From the NCBI GenBank assembly GCA_903824155.1, contig CAIJVL010000045.1:1-9003 (forward strand): a stretch of DNA of 9,003 bases, in the 5' to 3' direction. Both the position numbers and the translations under genes were made by a program. The stretch's first letter is position 1. Each line of letters opens with the position of its first letter. This document shows positions 1 to 5,124 of the stretch, piece after piece. The DNA is from Candidatus Adlerbacteria bacterium. Lineage in GTDB: Bacteria; Patescibacteriota; Minisyncoccia; Phycocordibacterales; SBAW01. Under the pieces are notes generated by a model. That model was given only the letters and a program-made list of their open reading frames with translations, searched no databases and had not been told where the DNA came from.

Positions 1-795
1 ACGGGCGGCACGGTTATTTCCGAGAGCGAAACCGGCACCAAGTTTGAGGATGCGACGTTAGACATGCTCGGCAAGGCGGCAAAGGTTGTCTCTAAAAAAG
101 ACTCAACGGTTATTGTGGGCGGCGCAGGCGCTAAAAAGGCTATCGAAGCGCGCGTTGCGGAAATTCGTGCGCAAATAAAAACAACTGACGGAAAATTTGA
201 TAAAGAAAAGCTCGAAGAGCGCTTGGCAAAAATGACCGGCGGCGTTGCGGTGGTGCGCGTGGGCGCTGCAACCGAGACGGAGATGAAGTACCTTAAATTA
301 AAAATTGAGGACGCGGTAAACGCAACCAAAGCGGCTATTGAAGAGGGTATCGTGGCTGGCGGCGGAAGCGCGCTTTTGCGTGCAGCAATGAACGTGCGTA
401 AAAATATCGAAGAGAAGCTGGCCAAAAACAAAGGAGGTAAAAGCGAGAACGAATTTACGTTTGACGAGTTTGGCCGCGGCTACTCTATAGTCTTGGACGC
501 CTGCGAAAAGCCCATCCGCCAAATAATTGAAAACTGCGGCTTTGGCTCGGAGTCGGTAATACTGGAAACTATCCGCAAGATACAGAACGAGAACGCCGGC
601 CTTAACGCAGTAACCATGACGCCGATAGAAGACATGATTAAAAAGGGCATCATCGACCCGCTTAAGGTAACGCGCACGGCGCTTGAGCGCTCGTCATCCG
701 CTGCGGCGATATTCCTTACCACCGAAGCGGCTGTAGCCGACGAGCCGAAAGAAGATAAAAATCCGGCCCCCGACATGGGCGGCATGGAATACTAA
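1..795 (+). CDS. groEL: Chaperonin GroEL (Hsp60), C-terminal half, 5' end outside window
   Basis: The frame is open from base 1, so the true start lies left of the window; 264 residues are visible. GroEL forms the double-ring ATP-driven folding chamber in the cytoplasm, working with GroES. The visible part begins at TGGTVISE in the apical domain and covers the rest of that domain, the second intermediate segment and the C-terminal equatorial domain. Family hallmarks include EKLEERLAKMTGGVAVVRVG, the ATPase segment IEDAVNATKAAIEEGIVAGGG (its Asp corresponds to E. coli D398), RQIIENCG and IIDPLKVTR. Compared from memory with E. coli, about 15 extra residues lie between GGGSALLR and GYSIVLDACE (roughly bases 391-480), and NAAT is replaced by NAVT. 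The C-terminal tail is short, with one GGM before EY instead of a long GGM repeat. groES is not in view. Identification is certain. Confidence 0.97.
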   Translation, partial: TGGTVISESETGTKFEDATLDMLGKAAKVVSKKDSTVIVGGAGAKKAIEARVAEIRAQIKTTDGKFDKEKLEERLAKMTGGVAVVRVGAATETEMKYLKLKIEDAVNATKAAIEEGIVAGGGSALLRAAMNVRKNIEEKLAKNKGGKSENEFTFDEFGRGYSIVLDACEKPIRQIIENCGFGSESVILETIRKIQNENAGLNAVTMTPIEDMIKKGIIDPLKVTRTALERSSSAAAIFLTTEAAVADEPKEDKNPAPDMGGMEY

Positions 796-802
796 ATAAA
801 AA

Positions 803-834
803 AAGATCGCCCCACAGGAATGCGGGGCGATTTT
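803..834. terminator. Bidirectional rho-independent terminator between groEL and the minus-strand small gene
   Basis: ATCGCCCC (806-813) pairs perfectly with GGGGCGAT (824-831) around a 10-base loop. The stem extends outward through a G-T and two A-T pairs. An A-tract on the left (796-804) and TTTT on the right (831-834) give a U-run for transcripts from either strand. It starts 8 bases after the groEL stop and 12 bases beyond the stop of the minus-strand gene, so it can end both. Confidence 0.88.
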
Positions 835-845
835 GTTAACGGGGC

Positions 846-1052
846 TTATTTGCCTCCAAAGCGGCGGGTTTTTTCCCGGGCGGTGCCGACCAGTTTCTTT
901 TTGGGCCTGGCACGCTTCTCGGTGTCAGCTTCTGTGGTACTTTTGACTTCAAGAGTACTTGAGAGGTCGCCATCAAGTTTTACCGACTTCGACGATGTGC
1001 CTGGCGGCAAAATGAGAGGTTTGCGCCGTATCTCTTCCATGTCTTCGTCCAC
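846..1052 (-). CDS. Small basic protein of unknown function
   Basis: I do not recognise this protein. I chose the GTG start at 1052 because an AGGAG Shine-Dalgarno site (1062-1058) sits 5 bases ahead of it; this gives 68 residues. The open frame reaches further up to a TTG at 1112, but that part overlaps the likely promoter; an ATG at 1040 is another choice. The protein is hydrophilic, with an acidic start (DEDMEEIRR), a Ser/Thr-rich middle and a strongly basic C-terminus (EKRARPKKKLVGTAREK, then TRRFGGK). There is no signal peptide or membrane segment. The basic tail could bind nucleic acid or ribosomes, but that is a guess. It is divergent from lemA and converges on the groEL terminator. 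The plus-strand frame over the same bases starts inside that terminator and looks worse. Support comes from the promoter, ribosome site and terminator layout. Confidence 0.55.
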   Translation of the reverse strand: MDEDMEEIRRKPLILPPGTSSKSVKLDGDLSSTLEVKSTTEADTEKRARPKKKLVGTAREKTRRFGGK

Positions 1053-1057
1053 GGTAG

Positions 1058-1062
1058 CTCCT
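1058..1062 (-). promoter_or_regulatory. Shine-Dalgarno site AGGAG that decides the GTG start
   Basis: On the minus strand AGGAG is followed by CTACC and then GTG, a 5-base spacing. It is one of only two clear Shine-Dalgarno-like sites before a plausible start in this window, the other being AGGTG before the internal ATG of the SemiSWEET gene. Confidence 0.55.
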
Positions 1063-1083
1063 GTTGCTGTTGCTTCCGCTATA

Positions 1084-1112
1084 AAAATACCGCAATTAGA
1101 ACGCTCTTGCAA
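1084..1112 (-). promoter_or_regulatory. Putative promoter of the small minus-strand gene
   Basis: On the minus strand TTGCAA (1112-1107) is followed after 17 bases by TATTTT (1089-1084). Transcription would begin near 1077 and leave a leader of about 25 bases holding the AGGAG site before the GTG at 1052. The TTGCAA hexamer is its own reverse complement and also fits as the -35 of lemA. Confidence 0.42.
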
Positions 1113-1133
1113 TCTCAGCAGAAGTGTTACAAT
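1107..1133 (+). promoter_or_regulatory. Putative lemA-htpX promoter, nearly leaderless
   Basis: TTGCAA (1107-1112), a 15-base spacer and TACAAT (1128-1133). The lemA ATG begins at 1140, only 6 bases after the -10, so transcription would start at or next to the start codon. No Shine-Dalgarno site is present, which fits a leaderless message. Confidence 0.5.
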
Positions 1134-1139
1134 TAGGGC

Positions 1140-1700
1140 ATGACCACTCTATATATTGTGCTGGGAGTATTAGCCGTAATTGTTTTGTGGGCTATCTTCG
1201 CTTACAACGGCTTTGTGCGCATGGTGCAGCGCGCCAAAGAGGCTTGGGCCGATATTGATGTGCAGCTCAAGCGCCGCTATGACCTTATCCCTAACTTGGT
1301 AGAGACGGTCAAAGGCTACGCGAGCCACGAGTCCAGCGTATTTCAAAATGTTACCGCAGCGCGTGCCGCAGCAATGAACGCCTCAGGTGCCGAGGCAAAA
1401 GGCCAAGCCGAAAATATGCTCTCGGGAGCGCTCAAGAGCCTCTTTGCGGTATCGGAGGCGTATCCGGACCTTAAGGCCAATCAAAACTTCCTCGACTTGC
1501 AGCACCAGCTTGCCGATACCGAGGACAAGATCCAGGCAGCGCGCCGCTTTTACAACGGCAATGTGCGCGACCTTACCACTGCCATGCAAAGCTTCCCCGG
1601 CAATATCATTGTCTCAACTTTTAGCTTCCAGCCGATGGAGTACTTCCAGCTGGATGCCGCCGACGCCGCAGCCCGCGAGCCTGTTGCGGTTAAATTCTAA
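1140..1700 (+). CDS. lemA: LemA family membrane protein
   Basis: A 186-residue protein of normal length for LemA. An N-terminal membrane helix (residues about 4-22) is followed by a helical domain expected to form a coiled bundle. Family signatures are visible: the AWADIDVQLKRRYDLIPNLV stretch (Asn52 in IPNLV), GYASHES, EAYPDLKANQNF (from Glu106), LADTEDKIQAARRFYN (Arg135-Asn139) and the C-terminal PMEYFQLD. LemA proteins are single-pass membrane proteins of uncertain biochemical role, often encoded beside the protease HtpX and linked to envelope stress. Here htpX follows 11 bases downstream on the same strand, so the two are probably co-transcribed from the TACAAT promoter immediately upstream. 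The ATG at 1140 places the membrane helix at the very N-terminus, as in the family. Identification is secure; molecular function is not known. Confidence 0.96.
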   Translation: MTTLYIVLGVLAVIVLWAIFAYNGFVRMVQRAKEAWADIDVQLKRRYDLIPNLVETVKGYASHESSVFQNVTAARAAAMNASGAEAKGQAENMLSGALKSLFAVSEAYPDLKANQNFLDLQHQLADTEDKIQAARRFYNGNVRDLTTAMQSFPGNIIVSTFSFQPMEYFQLDAADAAAREPVAVKF

Positions 1701-1711
1701 ATAGTTGCTGT

Positions 1712-2602
1712 ATGGCAACACTCTACACCCACCAAGACGAAAATATCGGTAAGACATGGGCACTCATGTTTACTTTTTTGTGCCTTGTCATCGGCTTGGG
1801 ATGGGCCATTTCCTGGTACTTTAACAGCCCTGGCATTTTAATAGTCGCGGTGATTGTCGCAGTCGTGATGAATATTTCTGCCTACTGGTTTTCGGACACT
1901 ATCGTTATCGCACAGGCGAGGGCTCAGCCGGCCTTGGAGTCCGAGTATCCAACCTTGCACCGCGTGGTAGAGAATTTGTGCATCACTGCCGGATTGCCCA
2001 AGCCAAAGCTCTACATTCTTAACGACCCGCAGCCCAATGCCTTTGCAACCGGCCGCAACAAGTACCATGCGTCGGTCGCAGTTACGACGGGCCTCCTTAA
2101 CATGATGGACGAAAATGAACTGACCGGCGTATTGGCGCACGAGCTGTCGCACATCGGCAACCGCGACATGCTTGTTTCGACCGTGGCGGTCGTGCTGGTC
2201 GGGTTTATCTCCATTGCGGACAATTTCTTTTTGCGTTCGATGATATGGGGAGGTAATCGCGATAGTAATAGGGACAATAACAATCCCATACTCATGATCA
2301 TCGCTATCGCGCTTTTGATATTGGCGCCTATTTTTGCAACGCTGCTGCAGCTGGCCGTATCGCGCAAGCGCGAATTTTTGGCCGACGCATCGGGCGCGCT
2401 GCTGACGCGCTACCCGGAAGGATTAGCCTCTGCTCTGCGCAAAATTGGTGCCTACGCGCAGCCTTTGCGCACCGCCTCGACCTCGACTGCGCATCTGTAC
2501 ATATCTAACCCGTTTGGCCCGCAGGCGGCCAAGAGCTTTTTGACCCGTCTTTTCTCAACCCATCCGCCGATTGAGGAGCGCATTAAGGCATTGCTGGGAT
2601 AA
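1712..2602 (+). CDS. htpX: Membrane zinc metalloprotease HtpX (M48 family)
   Basis: A 296-residue protein, full length for HtpX. Membrane segments lie near residues 15-34, 39-60, 152-170 and 190-212. The zinc motif HELSH is at residues 143-147 (His143, Glu144, His147), and the third ligand is Glu221 in KREFLADASGALLTRYP, matching E. coli H139/H143/E222. NAFATGRN upstream and HPPIEERIKALLG at the C-terminus are also typical. HtpX cleaves damaged or misfolded inner-membrane proteins from the cytoplasmic side and partly overlaps FtsH in role. A polar Asn/Asp-rich loop (DSNRDNNNP) separates the third and fourth membrane segments. It follows lemA by 11 bases with no Shine-Dalgarno site. It converges on the SemiSWEET gene with a 22-base gap and no obvious terminator there. 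Confidence 0.97.
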   Translation: MATLYTHQDENIGKTWALMFTFLCLVIGLGWAISWYFNSPGILIVAVIVAVVMNISAYWFSDTIVIAQARAQPALESEYPTLHRVVENLCITAGLPKPKLYILNDPQPNAFATGRNKYHASVAVTTGLLNMMDENELTGVLAHELSHIGNRDMLVSTVAVVLVGFISIADNFFLRSMIWGGNRDSNRDNNNPILMIIAIALLILAPIFATLLQLAVSRKREFLADASGALLTRYPEGLASALRKIGAYAQPLRTASTSTAHLYISNPFGPQAAKSFLTRLFSTHPPIEERIKALLG

Positions 2603-2624
2603 AATCACCCTCGTTTTTGGTTGC

Positions 2625-2948
2625 CTAATGCCCGCCATATAACAGTATGCCTATGGTGACAGCCACGTTAAATACAAACCACAAGATATAGCAGATGATC
2701 AGCGGAGGCTCGCGATGCAAATACGAGTATACGATAAAGGGTATGTCCAAAAGGGCATACGTCCCCCAGGTCAAAAGAGAGAGGCCCGTGGCATTTTGTG
2801 TTGAATATATTTGATACACCTGCGGATAGGTTGCCAGTGGCCCTAAAATACCCGCCCCATAGACGATAAAGTCGAGCATACGAAGCCACCTGGCTTTAGC
2901 GGGGTAGGGCTCGCGACGTTTGCGGGTGTGCAAATGATGTAAGCGCAT
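2625..2948 (-). CDS. SemiSWEET / PQ-loop family transporter (MtN3-like)
   Basis: A 107-residue protein with three predicted membrane helices (about residues 25-47, 56-77 and 81-104), the size of a SemiSWEET. These work as dimers moving sugars across the membrane; the substrate here is unknown. The PQ motif is Pro42-Gln43 in GPLATYPQVYQIYSTQNATG, followed by GLSLLTW. The first 23 residues are a basic, His-rich extension (HHLHTRKRREPYP) not found in classical SemiSWEETs. From memory, similar HHLH-RKR-EPYP starts occur in Patescibacteria homologues, which favours the ATG at 2948; a TACAAT box just upstream agrees. A shorter start at Met24 (ATG at 2879) has an AGGTG site 8 bases before it and would give a classical 84-residue SemiSWEET. 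The gene stands alone, convergent with htpX. Confidence 0.9.
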   Translation of the reverse strand: MRLHHLHTRKRREPYPAKARWLRMLDFIVYGAGILGPLATYPQVYQIYSTQNATGLSLLTWGTYALLDIPFIVYSYLHREPPLIICYILWFVFNVAVTIGILLYGGH

Positions 2949-2955
2949 CTACTAT

Positions 2956-2961
2956 ATTGTA
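2956..2961 (-). promoter_or_regulatory. -10 box TACAAT of the SemiSWEET gene, nearly leaderless
   Basis: TACAAT on the minus strand ends 7 bases before the ATG at 2948. The best -35 candidate, TTCCAG with a 16-base spacer, is weak. The spacing puts the transcript start at or next to the start codon, as at lemA. Confidence 0.42.
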
Positions 2962-3009
2962 CAGCCAAATAACGCGCCTGGAATATTTTTCTGTTTAAAG
3001 GTAAGTTGG

Positions 3010-3015
3010 TATAGT
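3010..3015 (+). promoter_or_regulatory. -10 box TATAGT of tRNA-Ser
   Basis: TATAGT lies 12 bases before the first tRNA base, leaving a 5' leader of about 6 bases to be removed by RNase P. No good -35 is visible; TTCTGT at 2989-2994 is a weak candidate with a 15-base spacer. Confidence 0.4.
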
Positions 3016-3027
3016 TGAGCCGCGCTT

Positions 3028-3112
3028 GGAGGCGTCGCATAGTGGTCTAGTGCACCGCCTTGGAAAGGCGGCAATCCGCAAGGGTTCGAGAGTTCGAATC
3101 TCTCCGCCTCCG
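3028..3112 (+). tRNA. tRNA-Ser (anticodon GGA)
   Basis: All arms fold. The acceptor GGAGGCG (3028-3034) pairs with CGCCTCC (3105-3111), with G3112 as discriminator. A short D-stem GCA/TGC is present. The anticodon stem CCGCC/GGCGG (3055-3059/3067-3071) holds loop TTGGAAA with anticodon GGA at 3062-3064, reading UCC and UCU. The long class II variable arm AATCC-GCAA-GGGTT (3073-3086) is the mark of tRNA-Ser. The T-arm is GAGAG-TTCGAAT-CTCTC (3088-3104). The 3' CCA is not encoded (CAGG follows) and must be added by the nucleotidyltransferase. Confidence 0.97.
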
Positions 3113-3123
3113 CAGGAACGTGA

Positions 3124-3143
3124 GACGGTGTATCGCGACCGTC
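3124..3143. repeat. Inverted repeat just downstream of tRNA-Ser
   Basis: GACGGT (3124-3129) and ACCGTC (3138-3143) form a perfect 6-base-pair stem with an 8-base loop. No T-run follows, so it is a poor terminator. It may help 3' processing of the tRNA transcript or have no role. Confidence 0.35.
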
Positions 3144-3170
3144 CCGCATTGAAGAATAAGGGTTTCTTGG

Positions 3171-3182
3171 AAATCGCGATTT
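3171..3182. repeat. 12-base perfect palindrome AAATCGCGATTT
   Basis: This perfect palindrome has no loop, so it suits a dimeric DNA-binding protein better than an RNA hairpin. It lies about 100 bases before the likely transcript start of the GIGTTSP-repeat gene. The function is unknown. Confidence 0.35.
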
Positions 3183-3186
3183 TCCG

Positions 3187-3221
3187 AAAAAGTTCGAGGG
3201 CGAAGGGATACCGAACTTTTT
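3187..3221. terminator. Weak putative bidirectional terminator after tRNA-Ser
   Basis: AAAAAGTTCG (3187-3196) pairs perfectly with CGAACTTTTT (3212-3221) over 10 base pairs with a 15-base loop. The A- and T-runs resemble a bidirectional terminator, but the stem has only four G-C pairs. It would separate tRNA transcription from the secreted-protein cluster. Confidence 0.45.
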
Positions 3222-3252
3222 ACCGTTTGAGTGTTATCAGAACGTGTGCATT

Positions 3253-3279
3253 TTGTGCGTTAGTAAAACAAGGTACAAT
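3253..3279 (+). promoter_or_regulatory. Putative promoter of the first secreted-protein gene
   Basis: TACAAT (3274-3279) lies 9 bases before the ATG at 3289. TTGTGC (3253-3258, 15-base spacer) or TTTTGT (3251-3256, 17-base spacer) may be the -35. Transcription would begin about 3 bases before the ATG, and there is no Shine-Dalgarno site. Confidence 0.45.
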
Positions 3280-3288
3280 ATCGAGTAT

Positions 3289-4206
3289 ATGAAAAAATAC
3301 TTTAGCAGGCGGAATATTTTTTTAAATCTTGTCTCGCTGGCTTTGTTGTCGATGGTTGCAACATCCACCGCTCTTGCCTCGACAACCATTAGCACCAATA
3401 TACAGACCGACGGAATGCTGAGCGTTACCGGTCAAAGTCTGTTCACGGGTAATGTTGGTATTGGGACGACGTCTCCCGCCGGGAAGCTAGAAGTCGTGGA
3501 TGGGGACGTGCTCGTTACCAACTCCACAGCGATGACCGGGTCATTGCGCATCCGTGGTTGGAACAGCGCTGGCACCGGCATCAATTTTGATCCGCAGGCG
3601 GACGGCGGCAACTTCTATTTCGGCCGCGACAATACGCTATCGAAGCTCATTATTCAAAGCGGCAACGTCGGCATCGGGACGACGAGTCCCGCGGCGACCC
3701 TCGGCTTGCAGGGAAGTATCGGTGTTAACAACAAGCAACTCTATCTCGCTTCAAACGGCGCGGTCGGTATCAATACGAACGGCCCATTGGGAGCGCTGCA
3801 GGTGGAAGGAGGATCGATCTACGCCGATGCGCCGCGAAGCGACGCCGTCATCAATGGCGGTGCCGGCAGCGACTGGCAGAAGTACAGCAACCTCATCGGA
3901 AGCGCCGGATTGTGGGGGATACGGACGGGCACCAACGCGAGCATCAACTTCGACACGAACAACGCCTTTTCTCCCATCACCGCATTCACGATCCTTACGG
4001 GCGGCAACGTCGGCATTGGGACCACCACGCCCGCGACCAAGCTCCAAATTTCTTCTGGTGCAAGCGCGACAACTACCATTACTATCGGCGAGCTCGGACT
4101 TTCTTCGAGCAAGGCATGCGTGAATATGAACCAGGCCGACGGATCGCCGGGCTCTTTTTATATTGCAGGAGGTGTGATGAAGGTGGAGAGTAACTACTGC
4201 CGATAA
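3289..4206 (+). CDS. Secreted protein with GNVGIGTTSP repeats (tail-fibre/adhesin-like)
   Basis: A 305-residue protein. I chose the ATG at 3289 over an in-frame GTG at 3244 because the ATG follows a TACAAT box and begins a clear signal peptide (KKYFSRR, hydrophobic core, probable cleavage after TALA near residue 30). Four copies of a GNVGIGTTSP-type motif begin near residues 55, 126, 156 (degenerate, NGAVGINTNGP) and 240. Each is followed by a KLEV-like strand, and they are separated by beta-rich stretches such as NFYFGRDNTLSKLIIQSGN. Such repeats are known from phage tail fibres, S74-associated fibres and bacterial surface proteins, where they form trimeric beta structures. No S74 chaperone domain is seen. 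The last 30 residues carry Cys277 and Cys304, the only cysteines, likely a disulfide. A peptidoglycan-binding protein gene follows 6 bases later, probably in the same operon. The exact role is not known. Confidence 0.85.
   Translation: MKKYFSRRNIFLNLVSLALLSMVATSTALASTTISTNIQTDGMLSVTGQSLFTGNVGIGTTSPAGKLEVVDGDVLVTNSTAMTGSLRIRGWNSAGTGINFDPQADGGNFYFGRDNTLSKLIIQSGNVGIGTTSPAATLGLQGSIGVNNKQLYLASNGAVGINTNGPLGALQVEGGSIYADAPRSDAVINGGAGSDWQKYSNLIGSAGLWGIRTGTNASINFDTNNAFSPITAFTILTGGNVGIGTTTPATKLQISSGASATTTITIGELGLSSSKACVNMNQADGSPGSFYIAGGVMKVESNYCR
3448..4047 (+). repeat. Four protein-level GNVGIGTTSP repeats
   Basis: The copies start at about 3448, 3661, 3754 and 4003. Three have a near-exact GNVGIGTT(S/T)P core and the copy at 3754 is degenerate. 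The DNA differs between copies at third positions, so they are old repeats kept by selection on the protein. Confidence 0.8.
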
Positions 4207-4212
4207 CAGTCT

Positions 4213-4971
4213 ATGAAAAAATTATTAGCATTAGCGGCACTTGCGGCTTGTTTTCTGCCAACACTTGCCTTTGCTGCGTTCAATGATTTAACACTGACCA
4301 CCAACGCTGTTATCAGCGTTGGTGGATACACGCTCAATGTCACCGGCTCAAATGCCGCAGTGCAATCCATCGTCGTCAGCGCTTCAAACTTTTCCGTGAC
4401 CCTCTCTTCCGGTTCATCCATACAAATCACTTCGCCAACCTATCAACAACTTGCGGTTGACGTTAGCACTTTTACCGCAAGCAATACTTGTACCGCACAG
4501 GCGTCGGTGCTTACGCTGTCTTCGTCCGGAGCCTCAGGTACGGTAACGGTCACGCCGCAGTCGACAGTATGTTCTACATCCGCTGCGCCGGCCTCAACGA
4601 GAGGTGGCGGTGGAGGCGTGATAACAGGGCCTTTGTCTGTTGGGTATATTGCTTCAAACCCAACTGCTACAGCGACCAGCACGCCCGCAGCTACGGCGAT
4701 CATGAACACGGCACAAAAAATAAACTACCAATTCTCCAAAAATCTTGACCTTGGTAAGACTGATATCGGCGTGCAAAAACTTCAACAGTTTCTTAATGTG
4801 CAAGGCTTCACGGTTTCTGTCGCCGGTCCAGGATCGAAAGGCAAAGAGAGCACGTACTTTGGTAATGCTACGCGCGCTGCGCTTATTAAGTTCCAGAAAG
4901 CCCAACATATTACGCCTGCTGTAGGATATTTCGGTCCTGTAACAAGAGCCGCGGTAAACTCAATGAAGTGA
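4213..4971 (+). CDS. Secreted protein with C-terminal peptidoglycan-binding domain
   Basis: A 252-residue protein. Residues 1-21 form a signal peptide (KKLLALAALAACFLPTLAFA) with a likely signal peptidase I site before AFND. LAAC at 10-13 resembles a lipobox, but the hydrophobic stretch continues past it. Residues 22-125 are a beta-rich domain with Cys93 and Cys120, which could pair. A flexible part with an RGGGGG hinge (130-135) follows. Residues about 172-252 are a PG_binding_1 domain: DIGVQKLQQFLNVQGF, then YFGNATRAALIKFQKAQ and GYFGPVTRAAV, the three-helix fold that binds cell-wall peptidoglycan. There is no catalytic domain, so it probably anchors or decorates the wall. It starts 6 bases after the preceding stop with no Shine-Dalgarno site, which suggests translational coupling. 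TGA is the stop codon. The N-terminal domain resembles beta domains I recall from other Patescibacteria secreted proteins. Confidence 0.87.
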   Translation: MKKLLALAALAACFLPTLAFAAFNDLTLTTNAVISVGGYTLNVTGSNAAVQSIVVSASNFSVTLSSGSSIQITSPTYQQLAVDVSTFTASNTCTAQASVLTLSSSGASGTVTVTPQSTVCSTSAAPASTRGGGGGVITGPLSVGYIASNPTATATSTPAATAIMNTAQKINYQFSKNLDLGKTDIGVQKLQQFLNVQGFTVSVAGPGSKGKESTYFGNATRAALIKFQKAQHITPAVGYFGPVTRAAVNSMK

Positions 4972-5011
4972 GTTACTGCGTGTAGAAAGAACCTAGAGCC
5001 AGATGGCAAAC

Positions 5012-5067
5012 GGGCGACCGACCCAGTTAGGATCCTTTCGCCCCCGCCCACAGTAGTTTTTATTCTT
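5012..5067 (+). terminator. Weak candidate terminator between the second and third secreted-protein genes
   Basis: GGGCGA (5012-5017) can pair with TCGCCC (5038-5043) around a 20-base loop, and TTTTTATTCTT follows at 5057-5067, 13 bases downstream. The stem is short and the T-run distant, so this is uncertain. The rest of the 153-base gap shows nothing beyond this and the next promoter. Confidence 0.3.
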
Positions 5068-5086
5068 AATACACACACCTTGTGAT

Positions 5087-5113
5087 TTGACGCCTCCAAA
5101 ATTGCGGTATACT
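5087..5113 (+). promoter_or_regulatory. Putative promoter of the giant surface-protein gene
   Basis: TTGACG (5087-5092), a 15-base spacer and TATACT (5108-5113). The first ATG follows 11 bases later at 5125. This is the best -35 match in the window. There is no Shine-Dalgarno site, so the leader is at most about 5 bases. Confidence 0.55.
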
Positions 5114-5124
5114 TCTTCATATAT

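Noticed and set aside
431..440. Strong Shine-Dalgarno-like AAGGAGGT inside groEL
   Set aside because: No start codon follows at a usable distance; it only encodes a Lys-Gly-Gly stretch of the insertion.
820..1143. Plus-strand open frame of 107 residues between groEL and lemA
   Set aside because: It begins inside the terminator hairpin, has no ribosome site and no recognisable domain, and lies opposite the better-supported minus-strand gene.
3244..3288. GTG start that would extend the GIGTTSP protein by 15 residues
   Set aside because: The likely promoter lies within this stretch, and the ATG at 3289 begins a proper signal peptide.
3026..3292. Plus-strand open frame across the tRNA-Ser
   Set aside because: It reads straight through a complete tRNA gene, so it is chance coding.
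4240..4254. Possible lipobox LAAC in the signal peptide of the 252-residue protein
   Set aside because: The hydrophobic stretch continues beyond the Cys to a good signal peptidase I site (AFA before AFND), so I do not call a lipoprotein, though it cannot be excluded.
4969..4971. Possible UGA recoding to glycine, as in some Candidate Phyla Radiation lineages
   Set aside because: The TGA falls exactly at the natural end of a peptidoglycan-binding domain, and no in-frame TGA occurs inside the recognised genes.
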